The notes beneath the pieces are model-generated. The model had not been told where the DNA came from and did no database searches. It worked only from the letters and a program-made list of their open reading frames with translations. Below are positions 11,501 to 24,392 of a stretch of 64,000 nt of DNA, in pieces. The translations under genes were made by a program, and so were the position numbers. Position 1 is the stretch's first letter; every line of letters starts with the position of its first letter. The stretch comes from Caenorhabditis elegans (taxonomy: Eukaryota; Nematoda; Chromadorea; Rhabditida; Rhabditidae), in assembly GCF_000002985.6 (NCBI RefSeq), contig NC_003283.11, positions 13,268,001 through 13,332,000 on the forward strand, read 5' to 3'.

Positions 11501-14500
11501 CAAATGGGGGAAATCTGTGGGTGCTTGGGTAACGATTTGTAAATCACCGAGAAAAAAGTTGAAGAGCAAAAGGCCGGTAGGGATGGAAATAGGTAAAGAC
11601 AAAGAAAAAACTGTGAACACGAAGAGCCGATCAGTTGGATTTGTGTTTTAGTAGATCAAACTTGAGTGCCTAACCTAGAACAACAGTGTTGAGCATGTTA
11701 AGGGATTTGCAAAGTTTGTGATGAGGTTTTAATATAAAAATCGGAATAAACAATTCAAAATTAAATTATCATATTTTATCAGAAACCGTGATAAAAATTG
11801 TCTGATATATACCTCACAGACAAAAAACTAACGGAAATTGATCTTTTCATTTTATAAGTAACCGAACTATGCTTCCTCAAATTAATTCTAACCGGAAAAG
11901 TTACTCTTTCCGCGCGGATGGTAGACATTTTTTCAAAAGAGACTGTGGCAACAGATGTAAATCATAGAAAGAAGAAACATGCTCATTTCTAATGTTTGCC
12001 CACAAAGAAAGAATGTTTCGAAATGTGTGTGAGGGTGAGCTCAACCTTTCTCTTCTTTTCCGAAATTATGCGATTATCATGTTTATTCAAAAGAGGCCCA
12101 ATTGAATAAATGAGGCAAAATGAAATAAAAAGAAACGAGGAAAAGGTCAAGGAATTTGAATTCATTAAATTCTAAACTCGAAATATAGCGCCGGAGTTCT
12201 TACAAACTTCAATGACCATTTGGAATAAAAGTAGGGAAGGTATAGTGAAGCTGATGTCAATCTAAGAAGTGAATAACTGACAAAACGGATATCTGGGTAG
12301 GTAGTCAAAAATTTTGAAAAAAAAGTAGCTTTGTAGTGGACGATACAAATAATTGTATCAATATTGCATAAAAAACAAACTATTAGAAGTTATTAGTAGC
12401 CACCAATTATACTATCAACACTACATAAAACAACAATTGGTACAATGAAAGTCACAAGCAGTTAGCCAAAAGGTGTGTATATGTGTCCTCTTCAGAAAAA
12501 GAAGAAGACGCTTCTCTCAGTGTCTTGTATTATCAAAAAAAGAACAATGAGTGAGAATGAATAGGATGATGGACGAGTAAAAGAAAAGAGAAAGTTGCCA
12601 ATATTATTACGGTTTTCCCTTTTCTGCAAGTGGCAAAGCAAGGCAATAGATTTATGTTTCCGGACTGACCCAGACTAAAGAATTGTTGAAAATCACAGTG
12701 CAGGAAAAATGAAGATTTAAAGTGTGTCCACCTTCACAAATTGGATGCAATTATAGTTGTAAGAGTTAAAAGATTTAGGCCATCAAACTTCAAATTGGAT
12801 AGACCTTCAAATGGCAAATTGCAAAAAGAACATCATATTCAACTGGTATGTATGATGCACAAGCCACTAAGCGGCTTGAAAATCACAAAATGGGTCAGCT
12901 GAGGGAACCTAGACCGGTTGACGGGAAAGGGATTACATGTACATCGAAGTTTGAGCAACAGCATTTGGGTCAAGAAGAAGAGAATTTTAGCAAACAAATG
13001 AAAAGGGGTGCTGGGAATATGAACAGAAAGGGCAAATGAGATGGGTTGTATAACAGGTTTTATTAGGTTCCAGTAAAATATGAACATAGAGACAATTATG
13101 GGCCTTTATATGGGAATGATAAGCAACTAGAATAGAGATTTGGTCTATGGGAATTGAATTCGTTTTCCAATAAAAAAAATCAAGTTTGAACGTACTGTCA
13201 AAATACTCCGAGAAAAATTTTCTACAAAAACTTCCGGAAAACTAAAGTTATAGAATTGAAAGATTATGTGAGAAATGGTATTCATGATTATGAGTGCTTT
13301 AAGTTCCAATTTAATACACAAACGATAGAAAATAAAGAGATCCAAGTGACCATTGTAACCTTGAAATAGTAAAACGGAAAGGTGAAACACGGGAAAACAC
13401 CATAGGTGCGAAATTATAAGCCCCTTCTCTTCATCTCTCCGTTTTTATCCTGTTCGACCTGATTACGCAAAACCTATTGAAGAATTGTAAAAACGGGTAA
13501 ATGTGCACCTACAAGTGAAACGAATTGACGAAAACGAACACATGTGTGTATGGATAACATGAAGATACATGGTCACTCAAGAGAACACATTGCGCGAGGA
13601 CGGCGCACTTTTTTCAACAGTTTCGTCACCGATCTCAAGTATTCCAAACAGACGGGGGAACGGACAAGAAGAGGAAGGAAACAGATACTAGGATCGAGAA
13701 TGTAAAAACAAACAATTTGTTTGAGGTGGTAAAAATAAAAGATTTTGACAGAAATTAGGTGTTGCTATCGTGTGAAAAAACCTTGAAATGGGTGGGTGTT
13801 GAGTTGAGATGAAAATGAGAGGGGGATGGGCTGCTAATAAGATAAATTTTACATTCACCCGCAAGATGAATTGAAAGGATTGAAGAGGATGGGTCAGATG
13901 AAAAAGGTCATCAGAGTATGATTTGAAAGAAAACATTAGGTACTACTAGGTTTTAATTGAAAAATGTTCTCAATTTTTGAGTTCTTTAGAAAAATGTATA
14001 GGGTAAATGCAAAACATTGAAAAAAACGGTAACAAAATATCAAAAAATTTCGATGGACTTGCATTTCAAAAAACATTTAGAACAGTAGCATTTTTGAATT
14101 GTGCCCAAAACGAGCTCATTGCAATTTCAAAAAACTTTTAGTGCAATTCCGAAGTTTCAAGTAATAATTGTTCAAATACCAAATTGAAATTTCAAACTAT
14201 TACATTATCCAAAGTTATTCGGGGTTTAACTATTAAAATCAGAAGTAAATTTTTGTTATGTAGTTTCGGCTGACTCTTTTTTTAAAATTGTTTTTGATAA
14301 GAATTAAATCTTTAAAAAATTACAACTAGAACAAAGTTGTACCAAAAAATTCATGATAGGCAGGCAAATAAAGAAGTCTACGCCAGCCTCATGACAGTCA
14401 TTTTTGGTATTCACTAAAAATGCTCACGTCATTAGGCACGAATTTAGGTGTAGGTTTCCTATAATGTTCTATCAGAGATTTATGGCTTAAAACTACCACT

Positions 14501-17500
14501 AATAGCCAAAAATATTTCAACACCAAAGATTCAAAAGCTTCAAGAAAGTAAAACTGTAAGAAAGAGAAGAAAAAAGCAAAAGACACAATTCTAACGTTTT
14601 TTTTCGTTCAATTCTTGATACACTGCGCGTGTTCTCTTTTCTACTAAATGCATACATCGCTTTCTGTCGATTCAAATCAGTCAGACGCTGCGTGGCTTTC
14701 AATCTAAGTCTCTCTAATTACAAGTCCAATTACGTATGCATCGTCCACTTTTTTCACCTGTTTTGACTACTTCTTATACACTTACTTGAAAGTTATTAAG
14801 AGGGAAAATAGGAAATGGAAAAGAGTTAGGAGTTCGGAGCAATATGGAACGAAAAATGAGAGGAACAAAAGGATTACCTCTTTTCTTTGTAGCAAACCGC
14901 ACAGCATTGCGTTCGAGCCATCAGCACCGGAGGAGTGATGATCATTGGCAAACTGCAATATATTTTTGAAAATTTTGAACAAATTGCTCCATTCTGACTC
15001 ACGGTTCAATTAATTTTTTGCTGCTTTTCCGTCTTAGTAACGTTCCTTTCTTCTCCTCAATAGCAGCTGCGCTTTGTTGTTGTAGTATGTACTTTGATTC
15101 ATTTTGATCTAATATTCGATAATTTCTCTGTCGTACTCCACTCATCTGACTCCTACGCCGCCTCATTACAGGAGTCGCGTTGATTGAATTGGCATTGAAT
15201 GTTGAACCATTTCTAGGAATGATTAGAAATTCGTAATTTAATTTTGTGATTTTGAGGAAGTTTTATTAACATGGTAGAACTTAAGGCGAACGTGCCCTGC
15301 CTTTTGCCTGCCTGTCTAACTCCAGTGTGTTTAGAATTGCAAAATTACGAAATGAAGGGAAAAAATTACCTGTATTTTGGCAGAAAACAGGCAGATATAC
15401 ATTTTCATGCCTGCGTGAAATATTGAGGTAGCGCAAAAGTGTTTTTTGGATGAGAGATAATTCGGAAATGGATAGAGAGACCAACAAGGATGTATAAGAT
15501 TGTTTTTTTTTGTCAATTTTTGGAGCAATTGAAAATTTTCGAAAATTTAGTTTTCCAATTTTACGGCGTTTTGAAAAAAGTCGACTTCTCACAATTTAAC
15601 GAAATTCGGAATTTGTTTGTAAGTAAACTGTTTCCTTTCCGAATTTTTGTTTTTGAAGGGGAAACCGAAAATCTTGGCTTTTAGATTTTGCAATTTTCCG
15701 TTTAACATCTTCTGTTTTTTTTTTCAAAATTCAAAATATAAAAAAAATACACAGTCGAAAAAATACATCAAATCAAAAAAAAATCAATTTAAAACAAAAA
15801 TTAATTTCTGGGTTTTATATTCAAAATTTAAATTTTCAAAAAAATTGTTCTCACCTATTATTGAGTTCGGTAATGGTTATCGTTGAGTCTTCACTTAACG
15901 CCAAACTAACATCAACAGGAGATTGTGATCGTTGTATCCGTTCTGATATCATACTTTGAGTCATTCGAGGATCTACTTCATGCTCACGGTCACGTTGCCG
16001 ATAACCTGAAACAATAAATTTGTAATTTGTTTTGAAATCAAAAGTAACTAAACAGAAAAAAAAACCAGAAATTGTTAGAATCATTTGGAACACATTTGGG
16101 TGAATAACGGGTAGAATAGAAGCAAAACGGTTATGATGATTTGTTGTCGGAAGTGGGCATGTAAACTAATCGGATTACCACGAAGGTTTATACGCAATTG
16201 CCGTGTTCCTAACTTATTGTTTCACGCTTTGTTTTATGAAAGATTCAGGAAGAAACACTCAGGAAGATCTCAACCAGGGACAGTCATTTTTGGAAACTTA
16301 ACAAAAATACCTATTGTGGCATTTTCTATCACTACTTTTTAGAAAGAAAATGCCGGGTCATTAAGAAATATTTGGGGAAGGCTTATTTCGAGAAACTATT
16401 CTAATCTTGAAACCAAAATTAATTAGATTTTTTGATTATCCATATAAGTTTCGATAGTTCGTAATTGATTATATGAAAACGTTGGAGCAACCTGCCGAAA
16501 TTGGTCTTTTTGTAGAATTGCTTTTATTCTTAATAAAACATTGGATTTGCAAACATATCACAACATTTGCGAAGCTGTGACCAGTTTTCAGAAAATTTTA
16601 AGTAGACTTATGGTCAAACACATCGGCAGCACTTGGCACCTAACACAAGCTACAATATGAAGCTTCAAAGCACTTGAACACAAAAAGTAAGCTAACAAAA
16701 GTAAAACAACTCATGTCTTATGTTTATTTGTGTTTGAACAAGTCTTAAGGTTTTTAGTTTTGCCGAGAGGTAGGTGGTGTTAAAGTGAAGAGTGTCGTCG
16801 CACTCCGGGAGCAGCAACAGAACAAAATGGTCATTTAGATTACGGATCAGTTGTTCACTTTCTTTAGTTTTTCACACTCTTTTTCTCTATGTTAGAGTAG
16901 AACGGAGACATAGACCCGACTAATGGGACGATGATTTTTGCAAGAGAGAATTTTGAGGAAAGGAGAAGATAACAGAAACGTGAGAGCCGATGGTCAAGGG
17001 TATCTGAATGTACCTTTGAAGATTTCCGATAAATTGTCTGATATGATTTCAATTTTAGAAAAAATGACTTAATTGATTTGAAAAGAACATTACACAAAAT
17101 GAAAAAGTTATACATTTTTTAAACAACTTATGTTTTTTAAAATCAGAAAAAAATTATTTCACTCTTATTGTTCAACTATGACAACTTATATCTTTTTTTT
17201 TTGAACTTTTAAGTACTTTGTCAGTTGTTGTTTTTCACAATTTTTCAGAAAATTTTCAAAGTTAAAATTATCTGTTTCTTTTTTAAATTCCACTTGTTCT
17301 CATTTCAATTGGCTCATTTCATGTGTTGAACTCCGCTCAAAAATCTTAAAGTTTTCAACTCACTCGTAATTATTACACTCTTTCGCCGGTTGTTGCAAGG
17401 AAACTTCTCCAACCCAAAAATTCGGAAAACGATGAGGTTAAAGAAGAAAAGACCTTTGAGTGGTGATAATAAATCAGATAAAGAACATGACATCCATTTG

Positions 17501-20500
17501 TCAACATTTTCCCATCGTACTCGCTCACTCTTATTACACAAATTAACGGAAAAGAATCAAATGTGGAGAAGATATGATATGACAAACAAAAAAAGCGAAC
17601 GATTATCATTGTGAGAAATTGGTAGAAAATTGAGAGTCACTAGTTGAAAAACTGCAATTCTAGACATTTCTCTGCAGTAGTTTTTTTTAAATCCATTGTT
17701 GACAAACCGAATTTAAAAATACAAACACGAAGCTACAAATAGAAGTTAGGAACAAGTTCCTCTCCCTAACCAAAAAGTGTCTAAAATAAAGCAGAAGAAG
17801 TGCAGCTATACGAACAAGATGCATGATGATATGTCATAATAAGATGGATTTGATAGTTTGTAAAATTGAAGAAGCACATGATTTTTTGAAATTACACACA
17901 TGCTCCTGAAGTATTAGTCATAAAGAGGGAGCCGATTAAACGTTTCGAGAATTCTCGGCACTCATCTGGATTTTTTTGGATTTACAGCAAGAAATTATTT
18001 GAAAAACCTACCATCGAATCTGATCCATGCTTGTGTCCAATATTTCAATATTACAGAAAATAATCTATTAGACATCACAAGGCACAGAATATAAGAAATA
18101 AGGACACAAATAATATAATAATAAGAGATCGAAGACGTCGGAAATGCTGTTCTTCCCATGAGCACACCAACCTCAACCTCTTTTCGATTGACAGGTAATA
18201 CTAGAGGTTTGCATGACTAACACACGGCCAGAAATGGATACTCAAAGTGGTCCAGCAAATAGAGGTGAAAGTGAACACAGAGATTATTAGAAATAAGACC
18301 TCCTCTATTCACATCATTATGGAGAAAGTAAATGGTGATTAATGGACGTGTAACAAAAAGAAGAAATGCAGCTAAAAAAAAGAAGGAAGTGATAAGAGGG
18401 ATGAAACGGTTTGAAGGGAAAAAATTCTGCGTAGGTTAAGTTTGAGTTTCCTTATAACTTGAAATTAAGCTTGAAAATTCTGAAATAAAAATTTTTAGTT
18501 TTGAAAACACGTTTTTTTCAAAGGTCTCATAGCTCCCGGGTTATATTTAATTTTTTCTACTAATTTCGTCCCGAGCATCCAAAATTTATTGAGCACTGCA
18601 AAACACGATTCTACTTTTTTCACTAGATGTCACCAGAAAATTCCAAAGTACATGTGTAAGTATATCTGAACAACCGTAGAGGTACTATAGAAATTTTTTG
18701 GGACCTTCAAAATTTTTGGACAAATCATAAACTGCCTAATCCTGCATACTGGAAAATGTGTTTAAAAAGTAATTTCAACTTGTCAAAAATTAGTAAAACT
18801 ACGTTTCATATGTTAGTCATAGAAGATTATTTAAAATAACTTCAAAATTATATAATACATTGCAGAACTCGAGTGGTGAAAGTGAAAGCAAGTTTCATTG
18901 CAAAAAAATGGTTCTAAAAAATGAACGCAGCTGGTGCAAAGTGAAAACCGAAAATTTCAAGTTACGACCATAGTTTACATTATTTGAGTTTGAATACCTA
19001 CCGGGAAGACAATATTCAATTTTAAAATCAAAATTTCAACCCTAAATCCAACATCCAATCCCGTTTCTCAACAATATCAAAAAGTTTCAAAAAAAAAGTG
19101 TCTAAGAGGGCAATTTGCCGATTGACCAACATTGCTTATTTTCTTTTCATTGTTGCGATTATATGTGTATACAAAACAATCTCGAATGACCGCACTGACC
19201 ACACAAGAAGAAAATAAAGTCGGGTGTCTTATTACCTATTAGATTTAATGCCAACTTCTGCAGCAGCAGCTAAAAATTTGAAGTGTATAAAATACATTTT
19301 CAATTCTTAACAAAAAACTCACAATCTGCATGACTGGTTTGAATGGGGCGAAAAAATCAAATCGGTGTCAATAAAATGGTAGTGATTTGGCGTTTTGATT
19401 GAATAAAATATAAAAGGAACTGAATAGTGAATAAATGGTTCAGACTATAGTAACCATTTGACTGGAAAGTGAGTCTTACCTCTTAACCTACAAGAAAGAA
19501 AGAGACCACTAATTACAACTGGACATGTGTTCGGCGTAAATGCAAGAAAAGGACAAAAGGTCGTCATAGAAGATGGCAGAATACTCGAGAGGTTGAAACA
19601 AGTGTACACACACAAAAGTACGGAAAAATCAATTCTAGAAGTTGAATTGAAAATTGGAAAATAGTAAACGAGAAACGGGCAGCAAAGTAGAAAATTACTG
19701 TCACAAAAAAGTCAACCAGGTTTTGGTTTCCTTATTTTAAGGAATAAAACATTTTCGAAAAAGGTCAGTGTATGGGTAACTGGGCGTGAAGTCAAGAAAG
19801 GTCATTAAGGTTCAGACATTATAATTTTAATGAGTAGGAGACAAAAAATAACAGTTTCACAAATGGTACTATTAAAAATTCATAATTTTAAATTTTTGTT
19901 TCACCCAAAAATGGCAATTTGGTTGAGAAGTTTACGCAACTGTCGCGAACTTTTGGCAAATGTTGAGCCAGAAAAGCTTCACTCAATTCTTGTTTTTTTA
20001 AATATAGTTTCAAAAGAGCTTCACCTAGATTTTATCAGTTTTAATAAATACCTAATCACTGGCAAGTTACTATTTTCGAAAGCTTAACGCCAAGTTCCGA
20101 ATTTTCTTCATTCCGGCTTGATAATGAAATGGTCATTTATTATTATTTTTAGCTTCAAAAGTCCAATTGAAAAAAAGGTTTTTATATTTGCAAGGAATAC
20201 TAGCTTCAAAAAAATTTCTCAATACAAATTCTGAGATGAAAAATATATAAATATAAGGGAACACTATATATAATTGAATGTGTTTTGTTCAGTCAGGTGA
20301 GAAGATAAAAAGATAAAGAGGAACGTAAAGTACAATATCCTGACAGTTCATTCGCTCCCTTCCATTCCACTCCGGTTAATGAGATTATCAGTAGTCTCGG
20401 GAAAGTAAAAAGATTCCGAAAGAAAAGAAAATATGAAGGACATTCATCGTTTCTTCTTGCTTTTATAGATTTGCCCATAATCATCGTTTCTATTTCACAT

Positions 20501-23500
20501 AACAAATCGCAATAAAAATAAAGGTTGTCATCGGTCAAAACGAAGAAATTGAGAAGAAATCGTCAAAACAACCGGATGGAAACTGAGGATTTGGAACAGT
20601 TATCAGTTGAAAAGAGAAAATGACAAAAGTATTGAACGAGAAAGAGACAAGTGCAAAGAAAATGAACGGAGTGGAGCAGCTCAGAGGTTTTTTCCGGGAT
20701 TGCTCAAGTATATTTTCCAAGAGTTGATCTTAAGTGATTCGGGCGATTTTCAAGTTCGGATTATAAGAAATTGAACCGTACTCCTTGAATTGATATCTAT
20801 AATTTATTTGTTTTGATTTAAATGTGGTTTTGTTTTCTCGAAACACACTTTTTTGGAAAAGACAGCGCAAAATTTAGAACTGTAAAGGCTACATACAGTA
20901 AAATGGATGTTTTAAGGTTCAAAATAATAATTTAAACAGAAAAGTATAGATCAATGAGCTGAAGAATAAATCAAAATCCAGAAGGAGCGGTTATATCATT
21001 TTCAACCGGCATCGTGTGAGAGTCCGTGTGGCTTTCCGATACTTTCTCTGCGTCTATTGATTTTCAGTTGATCTCTTGCCGCCTAATTCTCGGATATCAC
21101 ACGCACATCTTACGCAACTGTCGCGTAGAAATACACAATCATCACGCCAGACTCGCAAGGGGCGAGATCATGGTGCCAATACGAAAAACCGAGTAGTAGA
21201 TGAGGAGGCAATCAGAGAATTAAGAACAACAACAACAATATATTGCTCTAAATCTTAAAATAAAATACTGGAATCTTGGTGTTATATTTATTCTTCACGA
21301 TTGATGAGAAGAAATATTTCGAAATCAGTTTTATAATAATTCTCAGTGGCAAGGATATATAGATATTTTGGTGATATATTGAGCAATCAACAATATAATT
21401 TCAAAAATATTTGTGCTTAAATGTCGTGCAAAGCAATAATAAGTTCACTGTTTATATGGTCAATACGACTTCACTTTTTTATTTTCTAAGAGATTTGATG
21501 GTTTGGTCATTTGTCTAGCTCAAATTCAATGTTGATTCTAGCACTTCAAAAAGTATCAAAAAATAATCAAAATATTTCTTCTGAAATTTTGTGCAAAATA
21601 ACAAAGTTCAGTTATTAACAACTTGGATGTCTTTGGTGTTATCAAACATTTGGTGATGTACAAATTGAAATTTTTGGCTTGAAAAAGATTCAAGGAGCAA
21701 CAGAATTGAAGTGGCAGGTTTGAATTCGAAATCAAATATAATCAACAATTATTTTTTGAAAATGTGAATATCGTTTATCTCCAAACAATTCTCGAGTGCC
21801 GGCTTTTCACCGGAGCCGCCGCCATTGCCACCCAGCAGATAACAAATATTCAAATATTTTGTATTAGAAGAGAGATTATTGAATAACATTAGTCGCAGAT
21901 GTTCTCCTCCACACTTTTCCGCGCACACACATTGTGGTGTAATTGTGGCTTCTAATATTTGACACTTTGAGCATTGAATGAAGGGAGGGAAAGGACGAAC
22001 AAAAAAGCATTGAGAAAATGCGGCATGATTCCATTCAAGAAAATGGGCCGAGAAATATCTTGACTAAAAGACATTGATGGGTATTCTAGGATTCTGAGAG
22101 AAGAAGGAAAATGGAGGGGGGGGGAAAGATGCCATCGAAAACTGACAAATGACATTTTCTGGATGGGAGGTTGTAGTCGTTGTCCAAGTACTTTGCTACA
22201 CTCAATTTGTTTAGATTACGAACTCATTTACACTTGTTTTTCGTCTATACAATGAAGAAAATGTAACTTTGGGTCAATTTTTTATGGAATTTACAATTTA
22301 TAAACTATAGCTACTGACTATGATCTGGCAGAATTATTTTGTGGTGCACTTTTTGTCTTCAAAATTTGGTGATGGAAAACCTTGTATTTTGAATTTCAAC
22401 TAATTACACGATGATGTAACCTATGCTTCAGAAAATTCTTGAAACCAAACAAAAACAATGCAATGCAAAATGTTCATATTCTACGCAATCGGCTGATTAC
22501 ATAAGAATTTTCCTAATCGAAACAATAATAAAACCGTTGCCGCGTCAACATTTAAATAGGCGCGTGAATCTGCGGAAGGGCATCAAAAGAGTTTCGGAGT
22601 GTGATGATGGACATAATAAAAATCATAATAATAATAACCATACGCATGGCATCCATGAAAATGCGCATGGGTGGCGTTTGAGGTCAACTTTTGTTGAATT
22701 ATTATGATGATGTGAACTATTTGGATTTATTATATAAATTCGGAAATTTTGGAATTTCGAGTTAAATGTATATGTAGGTTTAAATGATGACTTGACTAAA
22801 TTGAAATAAATAATTGTTTAGATTTTGTATGTTTTCAGAAAAAATGGAATGAAAAAATTTATAAAATGGGAAAAAAAAACTTAAATGAGTGTAACAATAA
22901 AATTTGGGATATAGTGTTTTGTTAAATTAAGACTATTAACATGAATGTTGGAGGACTGTAGAATTTAGAGAAACTAAATTTTCCAAGCTCCCAAAATGCC
23001 TTGCTAAACAAAATCGCTAGGTTGTGAATAAAATATTGACATTTAGGAAGGAAGAGAAAACTAAACAAAGGATGAGGTTATGTTTCCTAAAATTGGATTT
23101 AGTATTAGGTCATGCGGATTTTGCAACAAGCGAGAAGGATATGATTATGAGAAATGAAATTGAATTGTAACAACACGAACACGTACAAAATGATAATTTG
23201 TAAACTTTTCCTCCACCTTCTCTCTATATATCTCATTTCCTCAAGTTCTCATCAACTACTAAATCTTATGAACACTTGAGGTTCCTTCCAACATATCAAA
23301 CAAGCTTCTCAATAAAATCAAACAGTTTTTTTTTCTAAACAATCTCACGTTCCAATTTCTCTTTAGTAAATAATAATTGAGAGAGGGCAAAAAATAAAAT
23401 AAAAACTGCGATGGTTCGATCAAAAAGAGGTGAAAATCAGAAAAGCAAATGATTCGATGTGTGTCATCTCAACTAAAGAAAAAAAGGAAACTGTAGTAAA

Positions 23501-24392
23501 CATCGACACGTTACACGAGAGCCAGGTTAAGAGGATGTAAAACAAACAAAACAATATGTGCCTTGATGATCGGACTTGGAAATTGAAAGTTTCTTTTTTT
23601 GTATGTATTTCTAAAGTTTTAATCGGGAGATGCGAAAATTGGTCTTGTAATACCGATGTTTGGTGAGGACTTTAAATGAGTGGGTCTCAAAGTTCGGAAG
23701 ATCTTGGAAAATGGGAAAAGAGTTGGTAAAAGTTTTGCAGGTGATTTTTGCATTTCGTTTGAAAAACTTCAAAACATGCTCATGAAAATATTCAAATGGT
23801 TTACTCAGTACGATATGTTCTTCCTAAATTTACCTAGATAAAATCTGAAACATAAAAATGTTATGAAAAATAAAATAAAATTTATAATTTTTCATGACCC
23901 GTTGAATATCGACTCCCCTACGAATCAAAACATGGAACAGACAGAAGCTCAGCTACGTCACATTTGAGGTCAAATTTACAAGGATTGGGTATTTATTCTT
24001 CAATGTATGTAAGTTTGAAATAGCTGGTAGGCACGAAGGCAGTAATTTTTATTCCTATATGGATTTTTTTCGAAATTTTATTCAAAATGTCGAGTTTAGG
24101 GGAATGTTTTTTTTAAGTTTTTTGAGAGTAGAAATTATTAATATCTGATAAACTTTAGCCATTTTAAAAAAATTTAGCTTGCTTTTCTAATTGAATACTA
24201 CATATTGAAAACAAAAGAGAGTTTGACAAATATGAAAAAAATCGAATCACAATAAAAAACTATTTTACGTTAAAAAAAAATCACACCTTGTAATTGAACA
24301 GTCGGCTCATCGTCATTTGCACATTCAGAGAACTGTTGCTTATCTTCGTAGTAGCTGAATCTCCTGCGGAACCAGGAAAATCCAATCGACAT
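5590..24392 (-). CDS. uig-1: Rho-family guanine nucleotide exchange factor (DH-PH, PLEKHG/CLG-like), probably UIG-1
   Basis: Exons on the minus strand, 5' to 3': 24287-24392 (ATG at 24392), 15855-16005, 15003-15212, 14878-14952, 9671-9755, 9115-9537, 8668-9066, 8405-8563, 7877-8356, 7569-7685, 7298-7396, 7151-7249, 6649-6768, 6530-6600, 6327-6477, 5590-5763. Phases agree at every junction, giving 972 aa. The DH domain runs about residues 277-470, opening with ELLDTERTYVEDL and containing the conserved helix KPVQRILKYHLFLENIL. The PH domain follows, about 490-600. The N-terminal third and the tail after the PH domain are Ser/Arg/Gln-rich and low in predicted structure. Family knowledge: DH-PH proteins load GTP on Rho/Cdc42; UIG-1 is a CDC-42 GEF that binds UNC-112 at muscle attachments. 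The symbol rests on domain type and remembered map position. Intron 1 is 8.3 kb. Confidence 0.85.
9756..14877 (-). other. Large RhoGEF intron (5.1 kb)
   Basis: Non-coding, AT-rich. ORFs here (for example around 9817-10132, 10480-10761, 13145-13390) have no splice context, no recognisable domain, and appear on both strands. It may hold regulatory elements, but I see nothing specific. Confidence 0.4.
16006..19235 (-). other. Large RhoGEF intron segment between alternative 5' ends
   Basis: Non-coding. No gene, RNA or clear repeat recognised. If the 19.3 kb start is used, its core promoter should lie upstream, beyond 19331. Confidence 0.35.
19236..19331 (-). CDS. uig-1: Alternative 5' exons of the RhoGEF gene
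   Basis: On the minus strand, ATG CAG ATT (19323-19331) is followed by a GTGAGT donor, and a 34 nt exon (19236-19269) lies between a TTTTTAG acceptor and a GTAATA donor. Together they make 14 codons plus one base, ending in the phase needed to join the exon at 16005. The product would start MQILLLQKLALNLIG, replacing the first 35 residues of the long form. The 34 nt exon starts in phase 0 and so cannot splice onto the 24.3 kb first exon, which ends in phase 1. The two 5' ends would therefore be mutually exclusive, implying an internal promoter. Confidence 0.45.
19332..24286 (-). other. RhoGEF intron 1, distal part
   Basis: Non-coding. Two copies of the same 16-mer TTACGCAACTGTCGCG lie at 19932-19947 and 21110-21125, inside unrelated short ORFs; it contains an E-box CAACTG. 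Nothing else can be assigned. Confidence 0.35.
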
